The position numbers were made by a program, and so were the translations under genes. The notes under the pieces are model-generated. The model did not search any database. It was not told the DNA's origin and worked only from the letters and a program-made list of their open reading frames with translations. A DNA stretch of 64,000 nucleotides from assembly GCA_963383645.1 (NCBI GenBank), contig OY726572.1, positions 27,596,792 to 27,660,791 on the forward strand, given 5' to 3'. Positions within the stretch are counted from its first letter, which is position 1. Every line of letters starts with the position of its first letter. Shown piece by piece: positions 45,371-56,085 of the stretch. The DNA is from Muscardinus avellanarius (taxonomy: Eukaryota; Chordata; Mammalia; Rodentia; Gliridae).

Positions 45371-46158
45371 AATCTGTTCCCTGGACTTTTGGGTGTTCAT
45401 AGAAAACTGAGGTCCAGGAATTTTGAGTTGGGAAATCACATCTAACTAAAGTTCAGCATCTCTTTAATTACAAATGTAATATTTAAAATATCACGGGAGT
45501 ATAATTTGTACCTGTGCTTTTGACATCATAAGAAATCACAGATATTTTCATGTTACATTGATTGAAGCATTTGGAAATATCTTTTTGCTGATTATACTTT
45601 AAAATCATAGTAGTTATTAGACTGCTGAATTTTATTATTAGCATGTTAATAAAGAAATAAATTATTGACTTTTAATATTTTAGAAAGCATTTTAGCATTA
45701 TTGCATCCTTTAAAATCCTAAACATTTTGCTTCATGCATTTAGAAATATTGTTCTGACAAGGATTCATAAGTTTCATACCAGACTACCAAAGGAATCCAG
45801 AAAATAAAATGTTTTAGAAACTCTGTTCTAAGTGCTGTTTTGAGATAGATAGGACTAAGTATGGCTTTTCTTCCTACAAATGTAAATATCCCTTGAAAGA
45901 TACCATCTAAGTGCATGAATGATATACAAGGTGGATAACTTTGAATAGAATCTATGATTCTCTTTCAATTTAGCTACAGAAGTTTAGAAGGTGACCATTT
46001 CAGATGAGATTATTGTCTTTTCAAATTTATTAGATAATAGAGCTTTTAAAATGTAAAACAGTAGGCATTCATTTTTCTATAACAATGGTATTGAGAACTG
46101 AACTGAATAAATAGTAACCAACCTTCTTTCTTCCCTCCCTCCTTTCTCCTTTTCTCTT
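45371..46158. other. Unique AT-rich non-coding DNA
   Basis: No recognised repeat or coding signal. Confidence 0.5.
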
Positions 46159-46160
46159 TC

Positions 46161-46302
46161 TTGGGAACCAAGGAACATTCTACCTATGAGCTATGCCCTG
46201 GATTCTTTTCATTTTTTCAATTTTGAAATAGGGTATCCCTAAGTTACTCATGCTGGCCTTTAACCTGTGATCCTCCTGTCTCAGCCTCCCAAGTACTGGG
46301 AA
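46161..46302 (-). repeat. B1-dID SINE, shortened
   Basis: CCAAGGAACATTCTACCTAT (ID side) to CCTCCCAAGTACTGGGA; the B1 start is missing. Confidence 0.8.
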
Positions 46303-47430
46303 GTAACCTTATTTCTTAGTATTCTCCTTCCCAAGCAATTTAAAGGCTAAGATCAACACCAGACTGGTGTTAACTTCTCAATTAGTTCACAGGTCCATGT
46401 AACTTCGAGAAGATATAATAAATTATTATAAAGGTATAATAAATTATGCTAGCAATTTGAAATTACTTGAATTTTGTAAACTCCTGTGAATAGTATTTCC
46501 ATATACTCCTAATAGTCATTGTAATGATGATCTATGGCTAATAGCTTAAATACATGCTTTATCACACATTTGCCCAACTTAACTACAAATTTTAGCTAAG
46601 GTTTTCATGACTAATATGTTGAGGGTGTTCTGGTTCTTGACATTTCTTCCAAAAAATGCCACTTTTTGTGTTTAAAGGGCACTTTCAGAATACAGTGGAG
46701 GAAGGAAAAGGGAGATTTATGCTTTGTCTACTTAGTAGGGAGCACTGCAGTATGTTTTCTTGTTACGTGTGACTGTGTTCAACGAAAGGCATATGGTATT
46801 GAGCCCTCATCCTGCACAGTTCACCAATGGAAGAGCAGAGCTTCTGGATGCGGAGTTGGTCTCCTTCATGCAAAGGAATTTGTCGCTGGAGGAATCCAGG
46901 CATAAACACATCAGGGCTAGCTCAAGCCTGTTTTAATGTAGGGCTGCCATGAACCGTAGTTCATTGACATAAGGAGAATCGCCAGTTTTGCTGCTTGGGT
47001 TCTGGTCTCTCTTCAGCTCAGCTAGCAGCTCACTTTGGACACACTTCTGCTTCAAGTATTCCCTTCTTTATTTCTTAGAAGTTTCCATGCTCAGTGTCTC
47101 TCCGGCACCCTTGCTCCTCATATTTGGTCACAGAGTTAACTCACTCTCTTCCCTCAGCCCTTAAAAATCCTGCATTACGATGATGAGACAGGAGCCTTCT
47201 GGTTCTTACTTTATATTATAAGGTAATTGTCCAGTTTCCCTTATTTCTAGTCCAGTATGATCTATATCCTTATCTATATGTAGATCTATATCTCACATTA
47301 TATTCTGTAATGACTATGACATGTATATATGCTTGTATACATGCAAGTGTAAATATATATAAATGGGTACCAACAAAGACTTTCAAATGTGACTTATACA
47401 TTTCAATCTTCACACATTAGATTAGAATTA
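46303..47430. other. Unique non-coding DNA, ~1.1 kb
   Basis: The 79-codon frame at 46666-46905 shows no domain and is not called. Confidence 0.45.
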
Positions 47431-47436
47431 TTTATC

Positions 47437-47533
47437 TTTTTTTTTTTTTGGTCTTTTTTGGGACTGGCATCGAACTCAAGGTATTCTGCATGGGCAGATG
47501 CTTTACCACTGGGCTACATCTCAGCCCCCTTTT
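47437..47533 (-). repeat. ID-type SINE, diverged
   Basis: T run, GGGACTGGCATCGAACTCAA (B-box side), TACCACTGGGCTACATCTCA (A-box side). Confidence 0.7.
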
Positions 47534-48034
47534 CTCCTTATGAATGTGTTCCTCTTAATTCAAGGCCAGCCGTCTGGCCACTGAGCTATCATTTTAAGTC
47601 CCTTAGCTCCTTCGGTGCCTGGCTATTGTATCTTCCTTGCCAGTACCATACAGCATTTTGCCAGGGCCAGTCAGCATTTTCTCAATACCATTTTTTTCCC
47701 CTCTGCATCTACTGGAAATCTGTCCCCTATTTATCTGTAAGCAATCCTTCAAAGCCTCTCCAATATATCTCTTCCATAATACTCTAGAAATATGACCCCA
47801 TATTCCAGACTTTAACCTATACCTTTCTAAAACCTCTTTCATTTATTTAGAAGGAAAGGCAGACTGCATCTCCGATCTGTTCTGAGACTTTTGTTTCGTT
47901 TGCATTCAGGTGAAGTTTGTAATTGCAAACATTTCAAGAAAGAATTAAGCAACCTAGATGTGTTTGTCTGGTGGCCTTTTTTTTAGGTGTAACTGTTTCT
48001 ACTCAATGAAATATTTTAGCAAAAATGACAAAAA
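47534..48034. other. Non-coding, nothing recognised
   Basis: No supportable gene or repeat. Confidence 0.45.
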
Positions 48035-48035
48035 G

Positions 48036-48165
48036 GAGCTGGGTTCTAAGGCTCATGCCTATAATCCCAGCTATTTGAGAGGCTGAGCCAGGAGGATTTT
48101 AAATTCAAGGCCAGCCTGGGCAATTTAGCAAGATCCTGTCTCAATAAACCCAAACAAAGAACAAA
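48036..48165 (+). repeat. B1-type monomer SINE
   Basis: AGCTGGGTTCTAAGGCTCAT start, CAAGGCCAGCCTGGGCAATT, ending in a CAAACAAA tail; no ID arm. Confidence 0.82.
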
Positions 48166-48435
48166 CAGATAGGTGACAGAATAACCTCCCCTCCCCAAGT
48201 CCTCCAAGCCCAACCCAAACAAAAAAAAGCAAAAAACTTCCCCAGGGTGGTTTCAGAAGCTGCAGTGACTTGGGTTGAGTTAGAGTCACATTCTCTATAT
48301 TGGCCAGTAATGAGGCATTCTTTTCACATATACTTAATCTATAACAACCTTTCTATATCCACCTGAAGGGTCCAAGAATTGCCAACCAACCCAAATATCG
48401 AAGGACTCACAAGAGATGTAAGAATGCAAGCGAGG

Positions 48436-48441
48436 TTTATT
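48436..48441 (-). terminator. LTR polyadenylation signal
   Basis: AATAAA on the minus strand near the R/U5 boundary, followed by a T/G-rich stretch. Confidence 0.8.
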
Positions 48442-48514
48442 GTCCCGGCTAGCCAGGGGTCGAGACCAAGACACCATGGCCGAGGTTCGACCCCTCCCCA
48501 CTCCACGCTCTGAA

Positions 48515-48521
48515 TTTTATA
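48515..48521 (-). promoter_or_regulatory. LTR TATA box
   Basis: TATAAAA on the minus strand, placed in the U3 end upstream of the polyadenylation signal, as in gammaretroviral LTRs. Confidence 0.75.
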
Positions 48522-49009
48522 ACCCTAGGAGGGAGTGGTTACACACGTCAGAGCCCGCCAACCTTAGAATACAACCAGTCAGATACAAGGACAAACAAGT
48601 ACAACCAATAATTTTAAAACATGCATCCACACACGTCAGAGCCTGCTCTGCCTTTCCCACCCACCTTGGCTGGGCCAGGCTTATCTCTGCACTGAAGAAC
48701 AGATTATCTCTGCACTGGAGAGCAGATTAGCCTGGCCTTGTTTGCTGATCTAGCTCAGAGATATGGGGATGGGGTCCCATTTACAAAGACCTTGGCCGGC
48801 AAGCTGGAGATTAGAGGCTTTGACCTTGTGGGTCCCCTACCCTTGTCCTTGGATGGATCTTGATTTTATTTCCAATCCTACTCTACTTCTATCTTAACTA
48901 TATTTTAATACCTTATTTCTAATCCTAATATGGGAGAAGACTTCTCTAGTTAACTTCTCATATAGGGGAGGGAAACACTTCTTCCAGCCTGCTTTCCAGC
49001 ACCCCTACA

Positions 49010-49028
49010 TTTTCCCCCTTTTTCTCTT
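49010..49028 (-). promoter_or_regulatory. Polypurine tract
   Basis: The minus strand reads GAGAAAAAGGGGGAAAA just upstream of the LTR's TG. This is the plus-strand DNA priming site of retroviruses and fixes the LTR boundary. Confidence 0.85.
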
Positions 49029-49195
49029 CAAACTGAGGAATCTTCCTCAGACTTACTGTTAGGCCCATCTAAGAGATCATAAAGATGTCTGAGGACCAAG
49101 AGTTGTACAGAGTTGATACGGTCCTTCACAAAAGCTATCAGTTTCAGAAAATACAATTTGACTATTACAAGTGTACAGACATTTAACATGAGCTA
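49028..49195 (-). pseudogene. env transmembrane C-terminal tail remnant
   Basis: A minus-strand frame ending in TGA at 49028-49030 encodes a hydrophobic stretch followed by FVKDRI and a short cytoplasmic tail. This is the typical end of a gammaretroviral transmembrane Env subunit. Env would normally mediate membrane fusion; only the last ~55 codons are readable here. Confidence 0.6.
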
Positions 49196-50319
49196 ATTTC
49201 CCATCAATGTCACCCCATTATTATTACATACATACATAGCAAAGGAATCAGGGTGACGACTCATCGAGCTGCTTCGAGCTGAACAGGGGCGATGTAAGGG
49301 GGCCCCCAACTTAGGGTACATATGTATGTAATTGACATGGGGAGATCAGATGGGTCCATGCGGTGTGTGTCTATGACCATCCAGAGGACTCCGATAGATG
49401 ATCTTGTCAGGGTCAGTCTGTAACACCATCTGAAGTCTAAAAACTTCCAGGATATGAGAAATGAAATTTAAAATCATCCTAAGGGGAGATGTAAGTTTGA
49501 TGTTGGAACCATGAAAATTAAAAATGACGTCACATAACATTGTTATCTAGGACTATGTTCCAATCGGAAAAGATCTAAAGGCTTCCCTTGGCATGAGTGA
49601 AACCAAGCTGCCAATCTTCACCTGGACATGTGTCTCTAGATTGCTTGCTTGGTGGACTCAACAAGCTTTTGGAATTAGTTTCTAATTATTACAGACTTTG
49701 GGGTCTCCCAGTTTCATCGCCAAAAGCAATCCTCTAGCCTTTCTATCCATAGTACATCCCTGCTGAACTCTAGCGCTTTTCTCTTGGGAATACACAAATG
49801 GTAGGCTTATTAGAAACCTACACCCTTTTAATAATCAATCTTCATCACATATGCAAACAAACATACCACAGACCCTCTGCAACTTAACACAAACCTTCTG
49901 CCAACTTGCTTTAACCCTCTTAATTTCCTGGTCCTTTCCCATTTGGGACAATCTTAGGATAAAACTTACAAACAAATTCCACCAATGCTTTACAACTTAC
50001 TTTAACCTTCTGACCTTTCTATCCTGGTCCTTTCCCATTTTGGACAATCAGGATAAATCTTACAACATGCTTTCTTAGTCTCACAACATTTCCTTTGTAT
50101 TTACCAACATAAAGAAATACATCTATAGTCTCTCTAGATATGTCTTTTGTCGTTACATACAAGCAAACCTAAAAAAAACATACCATTTAATAATGTTGTT
50201 CATATACCAGCAGTTAAAGAAACCCATTTACAAGACTTAAGTGTTACTTTCAACCTTATGAAGTTAAGAGGATTTTTCTTTCTAGTTAGGTGTAACTTCA
50301 GTGGATTGGAGAGACGTCG
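49196..50319 (-). pseudogene. Degraded env region
   Basis: About 1.1 kb lies between the integrase stop and the readable env tail, against about 2 kb for an intact gammaretroviral env. No long frame survives (longest 64 codons, 49346-49540). Its position alone supports an env origin with internal deletion. Confidence 0.4.
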
Positions 50320-51360
50320 TCAGACAGTCCACTCATCGGTTGTTCTTCTTGCCTCACCGGGTTGTGCTTTTCTCACGTGGGAAAAGTGCACCCAAGGTCC
50401 AATACTGTCAACCTTCAAAGCAGTAGGGGTAGTGAACAAGACAACATAAGGTCTTTTCCACCGAGGTTCTAAAGTCTTTGACTGGTGTCTCTTGACCCAG
50501 ACCATATCCCCTGGGACGATACCATGTTTTGGGTTTGGTTCTGTATTCTTTTCATGATAGGCCTGAATTAAGGGCCAAATTGTTTGCTGGACCCTGGACA
50601 GGGCCTGCAACATAGTTAGGTAATTTGAGGCCAGATTTTTCTCCCCTGGTGGTGCTACAGCACGCTGGATGATGGGGGGAGGTGCTCCATACAAAATTTC
50701 GAAAGGAGTTAGGCCATGAATGTATGGAGAGTTCTGAACCCGAAAAATGGCTAGAGGGAGGAGTGTCACCCAGTCACCGCCAGTCTCTGTTACCAATTTA
50801 GTTAAGGTCTCCTTTAGAGTCCGATTCATCCTTTCTACCTGCCCAGAGCTTTGGGGGTTATACTCACAATGCAATTTCCAATCCAACCCCATTGCTTGGG
50901 CCAGTCCTTGGAGGACTTTACTAGTGAAAGCCGGACCGTTATCAGACCCTATTGTCTCTGGGACCCCGTATTGGGGAATTATTTCTTCTAGTAAGGCTTT
51001 GGCTACCACCTGACTTGTTTTCCTTTTTGTAGGAAAAGCTTCTACCCACCCAGAGAAAGTATCTACTAACACTAATAAATACCGATACCCGAACTTGCCA
51101 GGCTTTACCTCAGTGAAGTCCACCTCCCAACTCTGCCCTGGAGACCTCCCTGATACCCGAGTACCTCTATGCAGCTTTTTCTGTAAAGCTGGTCTCATCA
51201 TGGTACAGCTCACACACTGTTCTACTACCTGCCGTGCTATGCTGTTTTGGTGAGGAAACCGAATCTGTGCTGCAGAAAACAAAGTCAATGATTTCTTCCA
51301 GCCCAAGTGGGAAGTTTGATGAAGATTGGTGAGAAGAAAGAGTCCTAATTCTTGTGGCAA
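50320..51360 (-). pseudogene. Retroviral integrase, open frame of 346 codons
   Basis: Integrase joins viral DNA to the host chromosome. This frame is open and keeps every known key residue. The zinc-binding HHCC set is H14, H18, C49 and C52. The catalytic D,D(35)E set is D81 (WEVDFTE), D140 (SDNGPAF) and E176 (SGQVERMNR), with exactly 35 residues between D140 and E176. The C-terminal region has WVKRHQ and RPYVVL, close to the gammaretroviral GPY/F module (first G is R). The frame starts at a TTG because a stop lies just upstream, so it is a piece of Pol and not a free-standing gene. Neighbouring RNase H is frameshifted. Confidence 0.9.
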
Positions 51361-51848
51361 AATTAATCTTTTTCACAGTCTCTGCCATTTGTTGGAATTT
51401 ATAGGTCCATGAACTAGTAGATGAGTTTTTATCCAATTCAAATCCTGAAGAGTAGTTTGGCTGTGGCGGCAATGCGGGCATCTCTGGTAGGGGCAGACTC
51501 ATAGAGGCCACAGTGATGATGTTTCCTGGCTTTCTGCTGCCACTCTTCTGGCCTCTGTGTCTGCTCGATTACCGATTGCTTCTGAGGTGTTTGCAGATTG
51601 ATGTCCTGGAACATGCAAGTGCTCTGCCTTCTGATGTGTGAAACCCCCATTCCCGGTAGATGGTGCCTTGCACATGTACAGTTCCAAACGCGTATCTGCT
51701 GTTGGTATACACGTTGATGCGTTTTCCCTCAGCCCGTTCAAGAGCCTCAGCTAGTGCTACCAGCTCAGCCTTTTGGGCTGACATTCCGGGAGGGTAGGGC
51801 ACTGCTCCAGACCACCTCTCCTTGATTCACCACTGCTGCCCCCGCTCA
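51361..51848 (-). pseudogene. RNase H C-terminal part and connection, frameshifted
   Basis: Pieces of RNase H lie in different minus-strand frames: [19 protein letters not shown] in 51569-51802, then HVPGHQ and [13 protein letters not shown] in 51499-51741, then the segment leading to integrase. The change of frame shows at least two or three indels here, beyond the TGA at 51846-51848. Confidence 0.8.
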
Positions 51849-52400
51849 CTGTTGTTCATTCTGTATGAAGCTGCTACCATCCGTATAACAGTTCAACTCA
51901 CAGTTAGGCAGTGGAACATCCTGCAGATCAGCTTGCACCTGGGAGACTTCAGACAGGATTTCTGCACAGTCATGAAGAGGCTGTTGCAGGTCCGGTGCTG
52001 GCAGCAGGGTGGTTGGATTCAGAATCACTGAATCTGTGAAGGTAATCCCAGGTGAGTCCAATAGCAGTCCCTGGTAATGAGTTAATCTGGCATTTGTCAT
52101 CCATTTGCCTGGCAGCTGTTTTAGGACTCCCTCCACCGGATGGGGAGCCATAATTTGCAGATTTTGCCCAAAGGTCAATTTATCTGCATCTTTGAGAAGC
52201 ACAGCTATGGCTGCAATGATGCGGAGGCACGGGGGCCATCCTGCCGCTACTGCATCCAGTCTTTTTGACAAATAGGCTACTGGCCTTTTCCATGGTCCTT
52301 GCCGCTGGGTTAACACCCCTTTAGCTACTCCTTCTCTCTCATCCACAAACAGAGTGAAGGGTTTCAGGGGATCAGGCAGGGTTAGAGCAGGCGCCTGCAA
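51846..52400 (-). pseudogene. RT connection and start of RNase H
   Basis: The 184-codon frame continues in the same frame as the RT piece above it, separated only by an in-frame stop at 52446-52448. It contains [16 protein letters not shown] and VAYLSKRLD from the connection region, and CYTDGSS, which carries the first catalytic Asp of RNase H, near its end. Confidence 0.88.
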
Positions 52401-52445
52401 CAGGGCTCTCTTAAGATGATCAAAGGCCTGTTGATGTTCCCCAGT

Positions 52446-52940
52446 TTATTGCCACCTTTTAGTCTCTTTGGTGGCCTCATAGAGGGGCCTAGTCACCTCT
52501 GCAAAATTGGGTATCCATAGTCGGCAAAACCCTGCAGAACCCAAGAATTCTCTCACCTTTCGAGTGGTGGTAGGCATTGGAATATGAAGAATGGTTTTCT
52601 TCATTTCATCAGTTAGCCATCGTGCTCCATCCCTTAATTTGTACCCCAGGTAGGTGACAGTCTGTTGGCAAATCTGTGCCTTTTTAGCACTGGCACGATA
52701 CCCCAGGGTCCCCAACTCCTCAAGCAGCTGGCCTGTCGCTTCCAAGCATTCCTGTCTAGTGGCTGCCGCTAGCAGCAAATCATCAACATACTGTAGCAAA
52801 GTCACATGAGGATGAGTCTGTCGGAAATGCTCCAGATCCCAGCTAAGGGCCTCATTAAAAAGAGTTGGGGAATTCTTGAATCCCTGGGGAAGCCTGGTCC
52901 ATGTTAATTGGCCTATCTTTCCCCCTTTTTCTCTTGCCAC
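52446..52940 (-). pseudogene. Reverse transcriptase fragment (palm and thumb)
   Basis: The 164-codon frame has [16 protein letters not shown] (residues 17-32) and the catalytic YVDD (51-54), then the [21 protein letters not shown] and [11 protein letters not shown] blocks, in the gammaretroviral order. The N-terminal fingers are missing. A stop ends it in frame at 52446-52448. Upstream, a readable LDLKDA motif lies in another frame at about 53000, showing an indel between the two. Confidence 0.9.
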
Positions 52941-53015
52941 TCAAAAGCAAACAATGGTTGGCTAACTTCAGCCAATCTTAATACGCATCCTTTAAATCGA
53001 GAGTCGTGTACCATC
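52941..53015 (-). pseudogene. RT N-terminal remnant at the provirus truncation point
   Basis: The minus strand encodes LDLKDA (first catalytic Asp of RT) near 53000, then shifts frame before the main RT piece. The sequence then passes straight into a minus-strand SINE at about 53016, so the 5' half of the provirus was lost at this point. Confidence 0.75.
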
Positions 53016-53017
53016 TG

Positions 53018-53197
53018 GGGATTTAACTCAAGCACATTCTACCTCTGAACTCCACCCCTAGCCTATTTTTTATTCTTTATTTTGAAACAGTGTCTCAGTG
53101 AATTGCAGAGGACCTCACAAGTAGCTGAGGCTGGGCACAAACCGGGGATCCTCTTGTCTCAGCCTCCCAAGTACAAGTGTACACCAGCATGCCTGGC
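53018..53197 (-). repeat. B1-dID SINE
   Basis: GGGGATTTAACTCAAGCACA (ID side) to TACACCAGCATGCCTGGC. It abuts the broken end of the provirus. Confidence 0.84.
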
Positions 53198-53282
53198 TAA
53201 GGAGTGAATCTTTTAAACTTGGAGTGATAGTATAACACTTCATGCCTCATGATGGCTATGTCACATATCTATCACGTTATAA

Positions 53283-53364
53283 AATTAATGTCCAAAGAAT
53301 AATCATTTTTCATATGTTCCAATATGGTAGCATATGCAAAATGATTATTCTTTGGACATTAATT
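53283..53364. repeat. 34-bp-arm inverted repeat (hairpin)
   Basis: Left arm 53283-53316 and right arm 53331-53364 are reverse complements with one mismatch (T against C at the 27th-28th position). The loop is 14 bases (53317-53330). The core of each arm contains TCCAAAGAATAATCATTTT or its complement. The family is unknown. Confidence 0.95.
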
Positions 53365-54520
53365 CATCAAGAAAATGAATCGATAAGGCTCTAATCCAAA
53401 GTTAAATAGTATATAGATGCGTATATATTTAGCCAGTAAAATGTATATACTAAGTTAATATTTCAGTTTTACACCCATGTCCCCCAAATTTGGAGAAACA
53501 AATGTATCACCTAGATTATTTTTCCTCTGGCGAATCCATCAGTTTAGGAAGCCGCAGCATTTCTGCATAGAATCCACAAGGGGGAGCTCTGAACCCATGT
53601 AAATATCAGCATGTGCCTTTCCTACCTCTGAGTCCGCGGAGGTTAGGATTGTCTTGAAGCATAATTAGTTCCAAGACAGAATTTTATCAACGGAGTCTTG
53701 GGGGAGTGGTGATATGTAAACACTTATTAAAATGTTATGGCAGAAGGAAGCACAATTATGAATAAGTTGAATTAGACAGATGCAAATAAAACCAAAGGCT
53801 TTTTGTCCTATGGGATTACTTGTTTCTTGACGATATATGCGATAGGGTGGGTTTCTGTTCCTGTTAAGAAGATAGCAAAGAACTACTTGGAGTTTACAAG
53901 TAGTTCTGAAAAGCAGAGCTATAAACAGGGTACCTCTCAGAATCTAATATTTTTTTCCCTAGGGCATCTTTGGAGGAAAAAGCAATCGAATTGTGTTTCC
54001 ATATATTAATTCTTATATTAGGAAAGCATGGAATAAAGTGAATCATGGGAACTAAAGTGTACAAATATATATGTATATAAATATATATGTATTGATAAAC
54101 AATATATCGTAAGCAGATAACACAAAGCAATAGAGATGAAGATTTCCAAGACATATTGAATTGTATTATTTGTTTTTCTGCTTCTATTTTGTATCCTAGT
54201 CTTTTGAGCCAGCTGGAGAAAGACAAAGCCAAAGTCAAATCAGACTGAGGTGTATGCTGGGCCATAGCTGGTAAAACTCAAAAGGTCTAATTGTCTCTTT
54301 GATCTTTGTTTTCGGTTCTCTTCGTTTTGGGATAAGGATATGGTAATGTGTAAAACCTGGTCATTATACCTGGTGTGGCCAAATTCTTAAGATTTCATCC
54401 AGCTGGAGAATTCAGGAAGTTTCTGTTTTTTTTTTTTTTAAATCCTTGGTATAAAGTTATTGGAAATAAATTGGGGAAAAGTTGTATTGGGTGACTTTGG
54501 GACTTTTCAAAAAAGGGTTA
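53365..54520. other. Unique AT-rich non-coding DNA, ~1.15 kb
   Basis: Contains a T run at 54427-54440. The minus-strand 123-codon frame at 53894-54265 is Ile/Tyr-rich across AT-rich DNA and is not called. Confidence 0.45.
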
Positions 54521-54522
54521 AG

Positions 54523-54715
54523 TTAGCCGGGCGTGGTGGCGCACGCTTGTAATCCCCATGCTTGGGAGTCAGAGACAGGAGGATCATGCAGGTTCAAAGC
54601 CAGCCATGCTGGCTTAAAAAAAAAAAAAATAGGTCTCGGAGTGTAGCCCAGAGGTAGAAGGGCTTCCGGGAACCCCAGTACCACCAAAAAAAACCCAAAC
54701 AAACAAAAAAACAAA
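54523..54715 (+). repeat. B1-dID SINE, type G
   Basis: GTTAGCCGGGCGTGGTGGCG start; right arm GGTAGAAGGGCTTCCGGGAA and an AAAAC-rich tail. GTTAAGTTA before it (54517) and AGTTAAGTTAAG after the tail (54720) fit a target-site duplication. Confidence 0.9.
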
Positions 54716-55104
54716 AAAAAGTTAAGTTAAGAAAAAAGGGATTAAGTTGGGCTCATGACAAAAACCCAGACCTTTCCTAGAAAAATAGCACCACCTGACT
54801 GGCCAAACAATATTCATATGCACATATAATCTGTTGATGGATACTTAGTGAAAGTGGTACTACATCTTGACCACTATGAACAATGATGCAGTGAATTTGG
54901 TTAATACTTTTTTGAGGTCTTGATTCGAATTCTTTGTAATTTGAATTCTTTGGGTTTCTGGATCATGGTAGTTATATTTTGAATTTTTTGAGGAACATTC
55001 AGGCGATTTGCTGTAGTAGCTGTACCATTTTGCATTTCTACTAATAGTGTGTGTGAATTTCGATTTCTCCACTTTTGCTGACATTTGTCTCTTGCTATTT
55101 TTTA

Positions 55105-55277
55105 AAAAATTTTTTGTGGTATTGGGGACTGAACCTAGAGGCATTCTACTTCTGAGCTAAACTCCGCTAAATTGTAGAGGGCCTCACAAAGTTGCTGAGG
55201 GTAGCCTTGAACCTTGATCCTCCTCTCTCAGCCTCCCAAGTACTAGGATTACAGGTGTGTACAACCATGCTGGCAGG
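55105..55277 (-). repeat. B1-dID SINE in L1
   Basis: GGGGACTGAACCTAGAGGCA (ID side) to TGTGTACAACCATGCTGGC; L1 sequence resumes on both sides. Confidence 0.85.
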
Positions 55278-55984
55278 TCTTTTGATTTTTTTGAGATCCT
55301 GATAGGTGTGGGGTGGTACTTAATTGTGGTTTTGATTTCCATTATAATCTGATGATTAGTGATATTGAGCATCTTTTACCTGTTGCCATTTGCATGTCCT
55401 CTTTGAAGAAATATCTATGCAAGTCATTGGTCTGTTTTTAGTTGGGCTTTTAGTTACTTTGCTGTTGATGTGTAGGAATCTTTATGTATGTTGGAGACTT
55501 ATCCCATATCACATATTTGGTTTGCAAATATTTTTCCTCATTCTTTGAATTGCCTCTTGAGAGTTTCCTTTGCTGGTCAGAAGCCTTTTAGTTTGATTAG
55601 TACTACTTGTTTATTTTTGTTTTTGTGGCCTGTACTTTTGTGTTATATTAAAAAAATCATTGTCAAGGAGCTTTCCCCTCTGGATTCTTTTAGAAGTTTT
55701 AGCTTCAAGTCTCATGTGTAAGTCTGTAGTTTGTTTTGAGTTAATTTTTGTTTATGGTATAAGATAAAGTTCCGTTTCATTATTTTGCATGTGGGTGTTC
55801 AGCTTTCTCGATATCATTATTATTTTTTGAAGAGACTATTCTTTCACCAGTACATGTTGGAGCCTACATTGAAGATCAGTTGACTATATATATGTGTATA
55901 TTTTTGGCTCTTCATTTTGTTTGGTTGGCCTATATGTCTGTCCTTATGCCAGTATCATACTGCTTTGATTACTGTAGCCTTGTA

Positions 55985-56085
55985 TGTATATGTATATATA
56001 TGTATATATGTATATATATACACATACATATATATGTATACATATATATGTATATATATATTATTTATTTATTTATTTATTTATT
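55985..56085. repeat. (TA)n and (TTTA)n microsatellite
   Basis: ATGTATATAT units then about eight TTTA units at the tail of a SINE. Confidence 0.95.

Larger units (their letters stand above)
48364..49009 (-). mobile_element. 3' LTR of the endogenous gammaretrovirus
   Basis: 646 bp on the minus strand, from TGTAGGGGTGCTGG to a terminal CA (plus-strand TG at 48364-48365). It follows directly on the polypurine tract. A TATAAAA box lies at 48515-48521 and the AATAAA polyadenylation signal at 48436-48441, about 75 bp apart, placing R between them and U5 in the last ~60 bp. Within U3, CACACGTCAGAGCC occurs twice on the plus strand (near 48542 and 48632). Confidence 0.85.
48364..53015 (-). mobile_element. 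Endogenous gammaretrovirus remnant (3' half)
   Basis: Read on the minus strand, it holds reverse transcriptase (truncated at its start), RNase H, integrase, a reduced env end, a polypurine tract and one LTR, in normal proviral order. gag, protease, the primer-binding site and the 5' LTR are missing, and the sequence stops against a SINE at about 53016. Pol resembles gammaretroviruses (LPQGF, YVDD, D,D(35)E). Stops and frameshifts in RT and RNase H make it defective. The whole copy is antisense to the plus strand. Confidence 0.9.

Noticed and set aside
47389..47787. 132-codon plus-strand frame
   Set aside because: Part of it is antisense ID element and the rest has no domain.
51167..51511. 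114-codon minus-strand frame as a separate retroviral gene
   Set aside because: It overlaps the Pol region in another frame; its first part is shifted Pol linker and the rest is a shadow of integrase.
53894..54265. 123-codon minus-strand frame near the provirus
   Set aside because: Crosses AT-rich DNA with a run of Tyr/Ile codons; no retroviral or host domain.
53018..54520. Search for gag, protease or a 5' LTR of the provirus
   Set aside because: No similar sequence to the 48364-49009 LTR and no gag or protease motif found right of the SINE.
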